A DNA stretch of 64,000 bases from Glycine soja (taxonomy: Eukaryota > Streptophyta > Magnoliopsida > Fabales > Fabaceae): NCBI RefSeq assembly GCF_004193775.1, contig NC_041021.1, positions 568,001-632,000 of the forward strand, written 5' to 3'. Positions 1-14,452 of this stretch are shown here, one piece after another. Each line of letters starts with the position of its first letter. Position 1 is the first letter of the stretch. The notes under the pieces were generated by a model that was not told the origin of the DNA, made no database searches, and saw nothing but the letters and a program-made list of their open reading frames with translations. The translations under genes were made by a program, and so were the position numbers.

Positions 1-39
1 AATTATTTGGATTCCTTTGATTAGATTTGTCTTTTTTTT

Positions 40-565
40 TTTACTAAATTATAATTTTGATATTCCTAATTTTTAAACTTTTGATTTTTAATTATAATAT
101 TTAATTCTCTAATTTTATAGATTAATGATTTTGATTTCCTTAGACATATTATTAATTAATAATTATGATTATTAGAAATATTAAATTAATTATAAATTAA
201 GTAAAAATTATGATTCATTAATTTTTTAATAAAAGATTATTAATCTTAATGTGGTGTTGCTCCCCGTGGATTTGCATACACAAAAGAGATGGAAGAGATA
301 TTTGTAGAGAAGAGAAGGAGCACATTGTTGTAGAGAACTAGGATTATTAATTTTTTAATTGAATTTTAATAATTAATATTTTTCATTAATTTATAATTAA
401 CTTAATAACTTAATTAATTAATCATATTTATTTGTTAATAATCTATCAATAGGATCAAAATCATAAATTTATAAATTAGAGAGATCAAATGTTACAATTA
501 AAATTGAAGGGGACCAAAATCATGGATTTGATAAACTAGGTAGACCAAAATTATAATTTAACTTT
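40..565. repeat. Large imperfect foldback (MITE-like) element
   Basis: The left arm (about 44-170) and the reverse complement of the right arm (about 440-563) align along most of their length. Shared blocks include AAATTATAATTTTG, CTCTAATTT and ATGATTTTGAT. The centre (about 250-325) is less AT-rich and carries TTGCTCC facing GGAGCAC. No coding capacity is visible. This fits a non-autonomous foldback/MITE of the kind common in legume intergenic DNA; the family was not identified and no target-site duplication was established. Confidence 0.6.
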
Positions 566-3500
566 TTTTTATCGACAAATATTAGTAGTTAATTGTTAGT
601 TTTTTTTTTTTTATATTTGCCTCTTTTAAGGTGTTGATTTTCCATAAAGTTGTCTAAATCCCAATTGTCAATTTTCTAATTAATGATAATAACTACATTC
701 CGTGGTAAAAGAAAGATAATAATTGTAGTCTATCTTTAAAGTGCATAATATCTTCTTTTTTTTCTATGAGTTTATGGATGTCTTTCAACCCACTGAGTTA
801 TAAACTAATTTCGTTCGCGGTGCGTGACTACTGCTGGTACAAGAAAAAATTGCATATAGTAGAAATTGAACATAGATTTTCCTATTAAATGAATCGTTCA
901 CACTCATATGAATGCATCGGGATCTTATATCACAAAGCCAAACCTTTAGGTTTGCACAATATCTCTTTAATTTTAAAAAAGTCAAATCCTATTTAATCAA
1001 TATTACGTATTATTTACTTCGAATGATCTCATATGGACTTGTGCATTTCTCACATACAAATACTTTTATAAAAAAACATGAGATAAAGCTTGAAATAATG
1101 AGTTAGCCTCACCCTCACCTATATATAAATTATATTTTTCACTTAAATGTGATTATTTCATTTTGTTCCTCTAACCTCTATCTTATTAAAAAGAATTTAA
1201 AAGGAAGATAGACAGACAAAAATAATATATTCCTCCAAAAAGCAGAACTAAGAAAAGGTCATTAACCACTTTAATAATTGTTGATGCATGCACTTTCCTA
1301 ATTGCTGGCATTAGAGTCCAAGACATTCATAAACAAAAAGCTAAGAAATTGTAAGTAAGACCATATATAACTAATTACAAAAACCTATCGTTATCTTAGC
1401 TTCTAGGGTAATTAATTAGCACACGCCAGCATGCATCCTTCATTTTTGGTTCTATGTCTCGTCTCTTATCTACAAACGAGCTTGCTGAAAGAAAGTGTAC
1501 CCTCATAAGCAAATAGTACTATACCAATAATTTGTGAGGCCCTTTTTCACCATAAGCAAAATTGCATTAAACATGAATCACGTGTAACCATGCATGAGTT
1601 ATATGTTAAAAACGTACATAATTTTGCACACTGTCTTTTATTTATATGTTCACTATTGAATAGAGTGTTTAATGGGGTGGTTATGGTGAACAGTGCCAAA
1701 AAAAAAATGTTTCTCTGGTTAACTTTCTTGGCTTTTTGTTTCAGTGTTCGGTAACCGATTAAAGGAGTAATGACAAAAGAAAGATCTCAAGAGAGAACTC
1801 CTAAGTATTGGAAACGAAACTCTCTCGTTTGTAGAGAAAGCCAAATTGCATGAGGCTTTAATTTAAATTGTTGTTAAATAAATAAATAAATAAAGGGTTG
1901 TTGTCCGAAAGTGTGTTGGTAATAAGACAAGTTACGAAAGAAAGAGGAAGCTAGGGGGAGCCAAAAGCTGTTACTCGTTATGTCATTCTTGTTAAAGTGA
2001 ATTCTTCCACGTACAAGATCGAAGAAGATACTATCAGTTACTTACGTTTGCATAAAATGTGTGATGCTATTCATGAATCGTCATCGATTCGATACACTCT
2101 TTTTTCTTCTTTTCTCACTCTCTCTCTATTTTTACTTTGTTGGTGGGAATTGAAGTGCATAGCAGCTCACAGCTTTGTCTTTCTTGTTGATTCTATCGGG
2201 AAAGGTAGGAAGTTTACCATATGAAAGATCCTGCCATGAAAAGATGGCCATTAGTTTCCTTATTGCTTTCATAAAGACTACTGGTTGGTACGCCAAGTAC
2301 ACCACAGTCTCTTATAAGCAGCAACTCACCAGTCAAAAAATAAGAATAAAATTCTCTATTCAAGTAATTATTCAACTCTTCGGAGAAAACATATTTAAAA
2401 AGATTTTTATTTTCATGTGAGAATAAATTCACTTTAATAATGACTAATCTTCATTCTAACTACAATTTAACCGATAACTTTTAATGAAATTTGATCTTAG
2501 AATATGATTGGTTTAGGATCTTATAATTCATAACTAGCTTATGATATGTATATATCTTGATTAGTAAAATTTTCTTTACTTATAAAAAAGTGTAATTGAT
2601 AATCTTTTGTAGAATTTTCTCTCTCACTTGCTTCTCTCTTGCTTTTTTTCATACACATGACTTAAATTTAAGATTTTTTTTAAGATATCTAAACTTAAGA
2701 CTTTACTTACAATATCTAAACTCACCAATGACATATTCTCTCTTTTAAAAATATAAAGATTAAATACTTTCTTTTCTTAAAACATTATGAAAAATGTCAT
2801 GTAAAGTGTTAATGATATATAAATCAAATTCTTTTTCTTATAAGCAAATCTTAATAAGAAAACAAACAACGAGCAATGCTTAAACAATAAAAATAAGTCT
2901 TACAAAGCTAATTCAAAAAGTATAAAAAGAGGCAAGCTTTTTTTGACAGAAAAAGAGGCAAGCTATTAATATGATAAATATTAATATCAAAATAAAGATT
3001 AAAAACTATTTTTTTTATCAAGATTAAGGTACCAATGATATCAAAAGGTTAATAAAGAAATCAAATTATTAATAAATAATATAAATGTTCAACTTTAGTA
3101 ACAGTATCTGATGTATTATTATACTTATGATATATAATAATTATAATATATATCAATTTTCTACAATAACATATTAACATGTATAATTGTATATATTAGT
3201 ACAGTGTAAGCCAATATTGTCTGTAATCGTTAGATAAAGATTATATGAATGGAATAAACTCAACGCCTAAATTAAGTATTATTACATGCATTATTTTTTT
3301 TGGTATGGGTATATGAATTATTTTACAGTAAAAACGTATAGCTCCCACCTTTCTTTTTCTTTTATAGTTTTGTCCAAAGCATAACATGATAAAATAAATA
3401 AATAATTCGCAATTTCCATTTTAAAAAATTCAAAAAACAATTTTCCTTTTAATAAGTTAAATAGATGAATATTTCATTTCGAGCTTGGAGCATATATAGA

Positions 3501-4446
3501 TTAAAAAACCAGCTTAACTATGTATGAAAAACAGCTTAGTTTCGCTTAACCTGTTGTCTCAGTCAGATTCTTTTTTTTTTTTTTAGTTACAAAGTCAGAG
3601 TCAGAATTGGCCCCTAACGGTGAATTTTAAATCTATCTAACCAATAAGTACCAGGTGCGTAATTTGTACTGTTCCATATTACATCAGTTAACTTTTCTAT
3701 TCTAGGTTACAGATTCTATATATCGTTCTGTACATATCATTCAGTACCGGGCAATGTATTTTACATTGTCAAATAAACATAATTTTTTTCATATAACTTT
3801 TATAGTAGTTAATATAAAATAAACATTTTATTTTATATAATTATTTGTAACTAGATGATATAATAAAAAAAATATTTTATATATTGATTTTATTTGTGGG
3901 TATAAAGATGGCTAAAATATGTAAAAGAAAGGATTGAATATCACATAATTATGGTTATTTGTGTTGGTCTAAACTTTTGTTTTTACTAAGATCACATAAA
4001 ACATTCCATTAATTTTTGGGTAGGAAATATACAAATAATTCGAGTCAAGCATTTTAATTTTACATTTAGTCTTTCTAAAAATATAGTGTGACTATTTTTA
4101 AACTTGTTTCGAACAATTTGATCTCAATGAAACCTATTTGGTTCAAAATTTTTAAGATATATATCAAATTCAAGTTATATAGATAAAAAAATATAATTTA
4201 ATATTTTTTACTATCAGATAAAGTTTTTCATAAAAATGAATTACAACAAAATCAGTAAATTTTACACTTAAGAAAGGGACCTAGTGATCTACATGGTGGT
4301 TAAAATGAAAAAGGATTGACATAATGAATAGCATATTTCCATATGCAGTTAGCCTTTGCGTACGTATATGTGTGATTCCTTTGGGGTACTTTCGCCCACC
4401 CCATGTCTCAAATTTGAGCTTCCTCTGAAAAGGAACCCACACAGAA

Positions 4447-4457
4447 GTGGGGCCCAC
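4447..4457. promoter_or_regulatory. Perfect palindrome GTGGGGCCCAC (candidate TCP-factor site)
   Basis: This 11-bp palindrome satisfies both published TCP-type consensus cores (GTGGNCCC and GGNCCCAC). It sits in an isolated, less AT-rich island (about 4.37-4.53 kb). No gene is recognised within several kb, so function is uncertain. Confidence 0.25.
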
Positions 4458-7400
4458 TTTCATGTGTCCTTCGAATGTCAAATCACTTCTCTGCGTCGCC
4501 CTCACATGTCTGCATGTCTCCCTCTCCATCCTTTCTTCCTTTTCCTTTTCTTATTCCTCTTCCCATAACCCTATATCAAATATCAATCGTATTTACTATT
4601 GATATCTTTTTTTATATAAAATTTCATATTGTTTTTAAGCAATTAAGTATACCAATATAATATATGATATGATACGATTAATAGTCATCAAATCCGAACA
4701 TGCTATTATGTATTTAATAAGAAAATATTTGTTTGAATAAGTAATAATTATGTATAGTAATCATGAATAATATTAGTCTTTAACTCAAAAAATTGAAAGA
4801 TATTTATGATTTTTAATTAATAATAAAAAAAATTCATAAATTTGATTTTCTTAATTTTTTCATGTGTAAAATTTATTTAAATAAGTAATAGGTTACATAT
4901 AACAAACAAATTAATCTTTAATTCAATAAATTGAATAACAATCATAATATCTAACTTAGGATAAAAAAATTAATCTTTTAATTCTTGTATATGAAAAAAA
5001 CACTTGTATAAAGATATTCATCTGTTAAATAAATTTTAATATCTAAAAAAATTAATCTTTAACTCAATTAAAAATACATGTGCGTATCAAAAGATATGTA
5101 TAGCAGAAGATATGAATTTTTTAAATGAATATGAATATTTTAAAAAATTAATCCCTAGCCGTAGATTAGGGTTACCTAGAGTTCACCCAAAAATTATAGA
5201 ATACATGTTTTAGTATATTAACTGTTTTATCTTTGTTTTTCTAAACGCAGAATGTATAAAGTGATATAAAAATCTTAAAATGGGAATACCAATTTTAGAA
5301 CCATAGTACTCCTTTATTCCATCCTCACATGGGTCTTTCTCAATTTGGCCTATTGACGTACACGTTTATTATAATTTTCCTTATGTACCTGCACAATGTT
5401 TTTTTTTTTTTTTTTTCATTGCGTATTGTTAAATTTACATAAGTTGGTGAAGCATATAGGCAACTAGGTAATTCAGTGAAGGACTGAATTTCGAATAAAT
5501 ATTTGGTTAGAGGTCATTTTCTTTTGGTACATGCTAGAGTTTTTGTGCAAAAGTAGACACATTTTAGAACTAAGGTATGCCGTAAATTCATATAAAAATA
5601 TAGAGTTAAATAACTTTTTTTGGTCCGCATAAAATAAAGAGCTTTTAATTTTATATTAGTCTTTTAATTTTTTTTAGTTATTTAATTTTTTTAGTCATAT
5701 AACATTAATAAATAATGACATAACAACAATATTGACCAACCACATCAACAAAATAAAATATCTGATAAGACAGTTAATATAATTTTTTTTTATAAATTGT
5801 GTTTTTTAATTTTTTTATTTATTTAAAATAATTGATAAGTTCGAACTAGTTAATGATATTTTTTATAGATAATAAATAATTAATTTTTATAAATTTTGAA
5901 TTAATTAGCATAAAATAAGTACATATATTATATCATGTATCTTATACAATAAATATTAATTTTGTTTATAGTTAAGTATTGATAAGTGATCAGTAAAAAA
6001 AAAATGTATTCACGAGTGAATAAATGAACCTTTATAGCTTGATATTAAGTTTGTATTTACTATTTAGTTAAAAATTTACTTTCTTCGTTCTTTTTTAACT
6101 TTCAGATTTTTTTATGATATTTATTTCTAGTCATTTGCAAATTATAAGATCATATTAATTATTTTTTTTATCAATTATATCCTTACTTGTCTTCTATTTA
6201 TTTACACGTATATTTATTATGAAATGAAGAGAAAAATAAGATAAAATAAGAAATCTCACAACTATTTTATTAGAATCTAAAAAATTTATTGTGTTTGTTG
6301 AATTCTACGTAACAACCTTAAAAGACAATAAAAAAAACATAGATGTTATATTTGATACAAAATATAAAAAAAATGATTTTTTTTTTTTATAGATTTTCGA
6401 CTAGTTCAATTAGTTTTTGATATCAGTTGACTTATTGGGTCAAATGAACTGAGCATCAATCCAGTTCACTAATTTTATTTTATTTTTATCATCGGCCGGT
6501 TCAGTTTAATTTCTTTTTTTGTTAACTATCGCTGAAACTGTAGAATTTTTTAATGAATAAAAATAAACACATTTCAAATATAAAATATGTTAACAAAATG
6601 GTACAATGACTATATCCTGTATAAGGGAAAAAAAATAGAAGGAACCCATGTATTTTTGTCCATTACCGTGGATTTGAAAAATTAGGGATTAAAATTGAAT
6701 TATGGTAGTCTCTCTTCTATATCTAAGCACTAATATATTTTCTCATTTTTCTTAGACAAGAGTGATGAACTTTATTAATTTTAAGTGTTAGTAAGTCTTG
6801 GATTAAGAGCGCTAGCTAGTCTCATTATTTAAAGAATCAAAACTTATAAAAATATATCTTTGACATTAAAGAGTCATCAATAACTTTAATTATGATGGTT
6901 ACCAAAAATATATTTTCATTAATGAAATTTGTTGCCTGTGCCTTGTGTCAATATGTCGGGCCTAAATTAAATCAGTTTCAGATTTAGCCTATAATAAGTT
7001 CCAAAATATTGTGTAAAAAAAACCAAAAAATTGAACTTTCATTACATTTGAATTTTATTTTAGAGACTCAAATTAAATCTAAATTTTTCTTAACCTAACT
7101 TAATATATTTTGTGACTCATTTTAATTAGGCGAACTCGTATTAAGTTGGGTATCTCTCTCCTTAGAACTCAAAGACACATAGGTACGAACCTATAGAAGA
7201 GATCATGTTAAGTAAGTTCATTCAAGTTGAATATCTCATTATGTTAATTGTAATATAAATTTGATTGATTGTATGATATAATTAGCTTAAATTTTATGAG
7301 GATATATATAAGTTTTTTAATATATAATTTTGTTCGGAGTAGTCACTTAACTGATGATAGTGTAAAATAAAAGTATATATACAAATTTATAGTAAGATCT

Positions 7401-8267
7401 ATTTTTTTGGGGGTATCCATGGTCACCCCATTGACTAATTAAGGAGGAACCTCCCCTGATCAGTGACCATCATCGATCATAACATCGTTGTCGTAGTTGA
7501 CTTGCACTAATATGTTAATTATGAATCGATTTTATTTGAAAATGAACAGAGGTAGTAAATACAATCTTGTTGGATATTACTTAGTTATGAAGTTTAGACT
7601 TTTTTTTATGGGCGTTTTGGAAGTTCTGTATTTGAAAATTTGTTGAAAATACTTTTTCATTATGTTACATGGAAGATTGAGAACGATTGATCTCAATAAC
7701 AGCATGTTTATAATATGTTATCAATGGAAAACGTTTCCAACGAAAATGATAGTTATCATCATTGATCAGGTATCATTAATGCCCGCTATTGTTGTCATTA
7801 AAGAGTCATTTAGTGACTATATCTATATTTACGATCTATTCTTACGATAAAATATTTTACTAGGGTTTTTCTTGCATGTGTATGTATATTTATAGGTATG
7901 TAATTTCTTCGGTTTCCGTTATAAGAAAAAAAAACATATTTTACATTTATTAAGGAAATATTTGTCTTCATTAAAGTATGCGAGTCTCAATTAAAAAATG
8001 AACATTTTTTTTAAACTATCATTCATTTAAATTTGATATCAAATATAAAAAAATCTTTAATCTTATTGAATGAAAAATATTTTTGAAATAGTCTCATTAA
8101 ATAAAACATAAATAATTAAAATTTGTTTACATTTGAGAAGAAATAAAAGTTTTTTTATTGTTTATATTCAAGATCAGATAGAAAACATATTAAGGATGCT
8201 ATTATACTAATTAAATATTTTTGTTATTTTTTCTTAATCAAAATATAATTTTATTTATTTTAATTTC

Positions 8268-8289
8268 TATATATATATATATATATATA
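8268..8289. repeat. TA microsatellite
   Basis: A short uninterrupted AT/TA dinucleotide run in intergenic DNA. Confidence 0.85.
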
Positions 8290-11200
8290 AAATCTCTTTC
8301 ATTGATCCTTAGTTGCAGCCTTGCAGTTGCGATCATAAATGGCAGGCAACCGCTATTGATAATTACGGGACGCGATAATACATAATGAAAGAAATAAAGT
8401 TTTAAATTTTAGGAATTAAAAGAGATAAGTTAATTTTTATGATTAAGAAAAAATAATAATAAAAAATTAGTATAATAACATTCTTATCCGTGAAAAAAAA
8501 TAGTTATTTGTTTTATTAAAATTTCCGTGAAAAAACATTCTTAAGTGAATAGCCGTTATTTTTTTTATATTAATTATTTATATGTAAAATGCATGTTAGT
8601 CTTAATAAGAATTAGTTATTTGTTTTTTTTATATAAAAGATTGAAAATAATATTATTAAGCATTAGGGTTTTTTTGTTAGTACGTGAATTTTTTGGCTAA
8701 TAGAAATTAAACAATTGAGAGTACTAACAATAGTTAATTTGATCATGCCAACAAATTAAAGTCCTAGTGTATGATATTTTTTTTATTAACATTCATTACA
8801 TTTTTTAATGTATTTATTATTATCGTTTAAAATGAACAAATAAAATTGAATGAACGTAGCAAGAATTGTTTTTCTTAATTAATATTCCAAGAGTTTAGCT
8901 GTTGCTAAACATTCTTTAGTGAGAAAATGAGATGTCACCAAGAGAGTATATATATTTCGAATCCAACAAATTAAAGAAGTTACCGGAAACAAATTGGACT
9001 GAATGAGCAGAAAATCAGCCTTTTTAGTCACGATCGAGTTTTCATTGAAAACCTTTTGTATTTTTCACTCACGAAGCTTTACCGACAACTTCTTCAGTGA
9101 AAATTTTGGATCGTCACTGGTAAAGACACACAAAATAAAATGTTGAAAATAGGGAGAATAAGAATAAATCAATAAGAGACACGATTATTATACAAACAGA
9201 TTCACAATTAATGTGGGTCAAGCCTTATATATATATCTAGTGGCTCACTTAGGAGAACTGATATTACGACCATGACAAATCTGTTGTGTAATGAAATACA
9301 CAACAGTACATTTCTCTTTGCCCAAGACTATTACGATGATAAAATAACTTGCAAAAAAAAAAAAAAGATTTTGGGAGACAAAACTTGCGAGTATTATGAA
9401 ACTTTGAAGGCAAAAATGCAATTAAGCCTATTTCGAGGCATTAATTTAAATCCAGAAAACCATTAAAGTTAATAATATTTTTAAAATACCAAAAATAATT
9501 TTATAATTTTTTTAATTTGCCCGTTTACGTACATATGCACCATAAAGTTTAACCAAAAAGATTTTTTTAGAAGCAAGAGATTCAATTAATGGAGATTTTG
9601 AAGCTGAGATTTTTCCTCGATCATTAATTGGTTTAAAAGGACATTCATAATACGATCAAATAAGCGTCACTTATTTATATCTGAGCATTTCTTTGTTGGA
9701 ATCAAAGAGAGATTCAACAACTAAAAGAAAAATCAATTTTTTGTTGAAATCTTTTTCCTTTCTTCAAATGAAATAAACAAAGATAAAATCAGACCAATTC
9801 CTCGTGTCACCAAATTAAGTCTGATTCTTGACACATCATTTGTATGAGTATCTATTTAAGTATATGTAGATATATGAATCTTAGATGATTAAAGAATAGA
9901 TGCATTTTTAAGTATATTTGCTTAATATATAATGAATTATATTTTTTTTTATTTGATTTTGTTTACTTTTTTTCTAGGCTACCAAAAAAAGTTTATATTT
10001 CAAAAATATTTGAATAGTTTAATTAGTTGGTTGAAAGACCTAAAGTCTAGTCTAATAATAAGGAAACAACAACTATTATTGATACTAAGTACAAGGGTAT
10101 TCGACCTAAGAGATGCAATCTAAACCTCAAAGCTAGGTTCCACCTATAAACAACAAATATTTTTCATTTATTTTAATAAAAATATTTTTTGGTTATTTAT
10201 AATTTTTTTAAAATAAATTTTGAGCTCTTATACTTTTTTATTTTTCATTTAAAGATTAAAATTTTATTATTTAGTTATTGGAAAACGAAAATATTAGGGA
10301 CTAAGACTGATTTTAAACCCCCATAATTGCTTAATATGGTTTAATCACTTTAGCATAATATTTTCTGGCGATTTTTAATGACAAAAAATGAACTGTAGTA
10401 TCATATCATCACTTAATTCGAATAAAAAAATATAATTAACCTTTTATTCTAATTACATTTTTTTTATATTATATATTTTACTATTAATCTTATATTGTAT
10501 CTTAAAATACTTTTAACCAAACCTAAAATAAAAAGTAGCATTCGATTAAGTAGACATTATACTTTCATTGATTAATATGACAATATCATTGTCTATTTTT
10601 TTAATAGAATATCACTGCCTAGTTTTAAATATATAGCTTAGTGTATTTGTATTGTCATACTAATTCATTATTAGTATCTTGAAAAATGATGTTAAAATAA
10701 TAATATAAATAATCAAATAGTATGGTGGCTTAAATAAAAAATAAAAATAATTCTTTTGAACGAATTTTAAAAAATATCATATGTAAAAAAAGAATAAAAC
10801 ATATACACTCTCCAAAGTTGTTGGTATAACATAATTAGATTCATACTACTTCACTGTTAAATTTTGACAAAACTATTTTAATTTAAAAAAAACTAGAATC
10901 AATTTTTTGGTGAAAAATGAAATTAAATTGTTTTGTATCACCATGATATTAACATAGAATACCTATAAGTTTTTTTTATGATTAATTTTTGTTAAAGAAT
11001 ATGAATTATCACTTATAATAAGATCATTTATCGCAATTAATTTTTTTCATCCAAAACACTTAAATGTAACCACCAATTGAAGCATGTGAATCAATTGGAG
11101 GAAAAATTGGATTTAAGTCCTATGTATGTAATTGCCTTAAATATTAAGAGGAAAAATTTTATCACTAATAATGATTGTATCTAATTCAAATAAGATTATT

Positions 11201-11460
11201 TTTAATGAAAAATATTTGTGGTTTATATAAGAGAACAGAAGAAGACAGGAATATGAGATTTTACTTAAGGAATCTTAATCAAATTTAATTATATTTATGA
11301 AAATTTCATATCTAAAATAAAAAACATTTAAGATTAATAACAATCATAATAATAATAATTCACAAATGGCCTGTGGGAAAGGAAACGAGGCAACAACACA
11401 AGTTGTGTGTTTGTTGGCAATAAGATACGAAACAAGAAGGAGAGATAAGGAGAAACTGTA

Positions 11461-11482
11461 AGGCCTACGGGTCGGTGGCCCC
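11461..11482 (+). promoter_or_regulatory. AGGCCTACGG-N4-GTGGNCCC module upstream of IDD gene A
   Basis: AGGCCTACGG (11461-11470) is followed after four bases by GTGGCCCC (11475-11482), a match to the class II TCP consensus GTGGNCCC. The same two blocks with the same spacing occur upstream of the paralogous gene at 29170-29191. The module lies about 730-750 bases upstream of the start codon of gene A. Its regulatory role is inferred only from this conservation. Confidence 0.4.
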
Positions 11483-11685
11483 AAACCATCCTCTGCTAAG
11501 GGACACAGTAGACTGTGTGCTGTGCAAGAGCTGCATAATATAGGGACATAAATTACCCTCCATCCATCATTTTTGCTACTTCTTCACCACACTTTAAATT
11601 ATTTTCCCTTCTTACAAAATAATGCACAGTTCACAAGAATATGAGGAAAATGTATTGTTAGAGGGGCAAGGAAACAGACAAAAGA

Positions 11686-11713
11686 GTGTGTGTGTGTGAG
11701 AGAGAGAGAGAGA
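11686..11713. repeat. GT/GA compound microsatellite
   Basis: A (GT)n(GA)n run in the presumed promoter or leader of IDD gene A. GA-rich tracts are common in plant 5' leaders. Confidence 0.7.
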
Positions 11714-12213
11714 ATTTGAGATAATATGGGTATGCGTATGGGTGGACAAGTATGCTAAGTATTATTTATGTAGAAGACATCAAATGATTGAGGAATAAGG
11801 GGAAGAAAAGAAGGTAGCTAGTGAAGCAAAATTTTATGCATAACAAAACAATAGCTAGCTAGAGAGAAGAAAGAAAAAAAAAAAGATGAGCAGGTATTCA
11901 GAGTGATATTGTTTCCTTCCTCTCTTCCTCTCAGAATTGTTGCTGTCTCCTTTTGAAAAAATCCTTCTTGGTGTTTTCTGGGTTCAATCTGAAACCTTTC
12001 AAAGAGACAAGATAGCAGTGAAAATCAAACGTATATAGCTTCAGTCAGGTCCTAATTCTTTCTCCCTTTTCTTTCTTTTTATGCCTTTTGTTTCCCTTCT
12101 TTAATTTTATACATATGGTTAATTTCCAAGAGAGAAGAATTAGATTTTTTTTTTCTTCTTTTTATTTATATAAGAACTTCCAGATTTGCTTTCTCAACTT
12201 TGGAAATTACAAC

Positions 12214-14370
12214 ATGGCTTCTGCTTCCTCATCCACACCCTTCTTGGGAATCAGACAAGAAAATCAAAGTCACGTTACACAACAGCAACAACACCAATCC
12301 TCTACTACTGCTGCTTCCTCTACTACTACTACTAGTGCTACTCCAACCACAGTGCCTCAAAAGAAAAGGAGGAATCAACCCGGAACACCATGCAAGTAGC
12401 TCTATTATGCATTCTTCATTAAATTTGATTGCTTTAAAGCATTTGCATGTTCATGGAAAATGCCCCATCTGTAATTTCTTTCTAGATTTTTTGTCTCTCT
12501 AGAAACAACATGACAAGAAAACCCTAATTAAATCGTGAATATTACATAGGAATATGAATTTCTTTAACTCAATAGAGGTCAATTAATAATTAGAATGACA
12601 AGGCTTCTTAATTTCCTTTATACATTATTCCTTTTATTTAAATTTTTAACTACTTTTTAAAAAAAATCTTAATTTTCACTTTCAGCATCTAATTGAAGTA
12701 AAGAATTTTCTAATAATTTGTTTTTTGGAATTATTCAAAATAATTTATTTTTTCTTTCTTGGAATGGAAACATGTGTGTATGCAGATCCAGATGCTGAGG
12801 TGATAGCACTATCTCCAAAGACTCTAATGGCAACAAACAGGTTTATATGTGAAGTGTGCAATAAAGGGTTCCAAAGAGAGCAAAACCTACAGCTACACAG
12901 AAGAGGACACAACTTGCCTTGGAAGCTAAAGCAAAAGACCAACAAAGAGCCAAAGAGAAAGGTTTATCTGTGTCCCGAGCCCACATGTGTTCACCATGAC
13001 CCTTCAAGGGCTCTTGGAGACCTCACTGGCATTAAGAAACACTACTCTCGCAAACATGGTGAGAAGAAGTGGAAGTGTGAAAAGTGCTCCAAGAAATATG
13101 CTGTTCAATCAGATTGGAAGGCACATTCTAAAACCTGTGGCACTAGAGAGTATAGATGTGACTGTGGCACCCTCTTCTCCAGGTATGTAACAACATTAAT
13201 TTCGCAACTTAATTAATTATATGACAAATTACCTTTGGTAGTTCTTTTTTATATATATATATATATTGAATGTTTGGTGTAAATGAATTATATTATAAAC
13301 CAACTTTTCAGCTAAAGGCACTCTATGCGCATTTTGATTGAGCAGGGAATAAGATACGGATATTCTAAGATATTACATACACACTTTCCACCTAACTAGT
13401 TTAAGAAAAGTGAGTTTCTTATGGATACTAAGACTAGTAGATTTGGGTAAGTTTTAAAGTGAAAAGAAAAAAAACAAAAAGAATGTTAGCATGGTAGTTT
13501 TTTTTCGTACTCTTTTTCTTATGGATACTAAGACTAGTAGATTTGTGTAAGTTTTAAAGTGAAAAGAAAGAAAACAAAGAATGTTAGCATGGTAGTGAGG
13601 AAAATATTTTTTTTTCGTACTCTTTTTCTAATATTCCATGAACTTTTTTTTATGTTTTCTTTTAGTTAATTACATGTCTCATTGTGAGCTTTCTAATGTA
13701 ATTTTCTAAGTAAGTGTAAATAGAATGTAATTCAAAATGAGTATCATAGCTCCATACTCATGTAAAACTATTAAAAAAACACCTTTTTTCATAATAAGAA
13801 ACAGGGTTATGAAAATAATCCAAATTCAAAGAAAAATTCTCTAACAAGCAAATATCCACAAATTCTGATGTTCTCACGTCCTTTTTTGTACATTTTTTCA
13901 CTCTTATTATTTTTTTCATATTTTTTCTATTACATCATCATCATCTTTTGTTTATTTATATATATATATGTCACATTTTATAATTTTTTCTCTCTTTTTT
14001 TTATATCTTTCTCTGTGAGTGTAAAAAAAAGTCTTTTTCCAATGTTAAAATAGAGCAAGACCGTTCTACTTTTTTTCTTGTTAGTTTTATGAGTGGGTGT
14101 TAGTGGAAGTGGCAGAAGACTGCTGGCACGTGAGTACAGTGTTATCAAAAGTGTTTAAAAAATTTGAAATGTTATTTGAGAAGGAAAAAAACAAGGCAAA
14201 GCTGATCAACTTTGTGTCCTCGGGAACAATGCCTCCCTTATCATTATTCCCCATATTCACGTGTAGCTATAAGCAACAATGTTAAAAGGCGGGCACAGGT
14301 TTATAGACACAGTGATACTGGGTTTGTTCTCACATGACTTGGAGTTGCATTGTTTTGTTTCGTGTTGGAT

Positions 14371-14452
<82 letters not shown>

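Larger units (their letters stand above)
1..12213. other. Intergenic AT-rich region upstream of the first IDD gene
   Basis: I see no supportable protein-coding gene here; the open frames are short, lack family signatures and lie in AT-rich sequence. It holds a foldback repeat at the left edge, a TA run near 8.27 kb, a small hairpin near 9.0-9.12 kb, and an isolated less AT-rich island near 4.37-4.53 kb containing the palindrome GTGGGGCCCAC. The last 800 bases (from about 11.4 kb) become less AT-rich and carry a GT/GA microsatellite at 11.69-11.71 kb. They are probably the promoter and 5' leader of the IDD gene that starts at 12214. Confidence 0.6.

Noticed and set aside
12725..12785. Possible start of a shorter IDD protein inside intron 1 (an in-frame ATG precedes METCVYADPDAEV)
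   Set aside because: The stretch lies in intron 1 before the TGCAG acceptor. The same ATGGAAACATG stretch in gene B is explained by the shared, probably converted tract.
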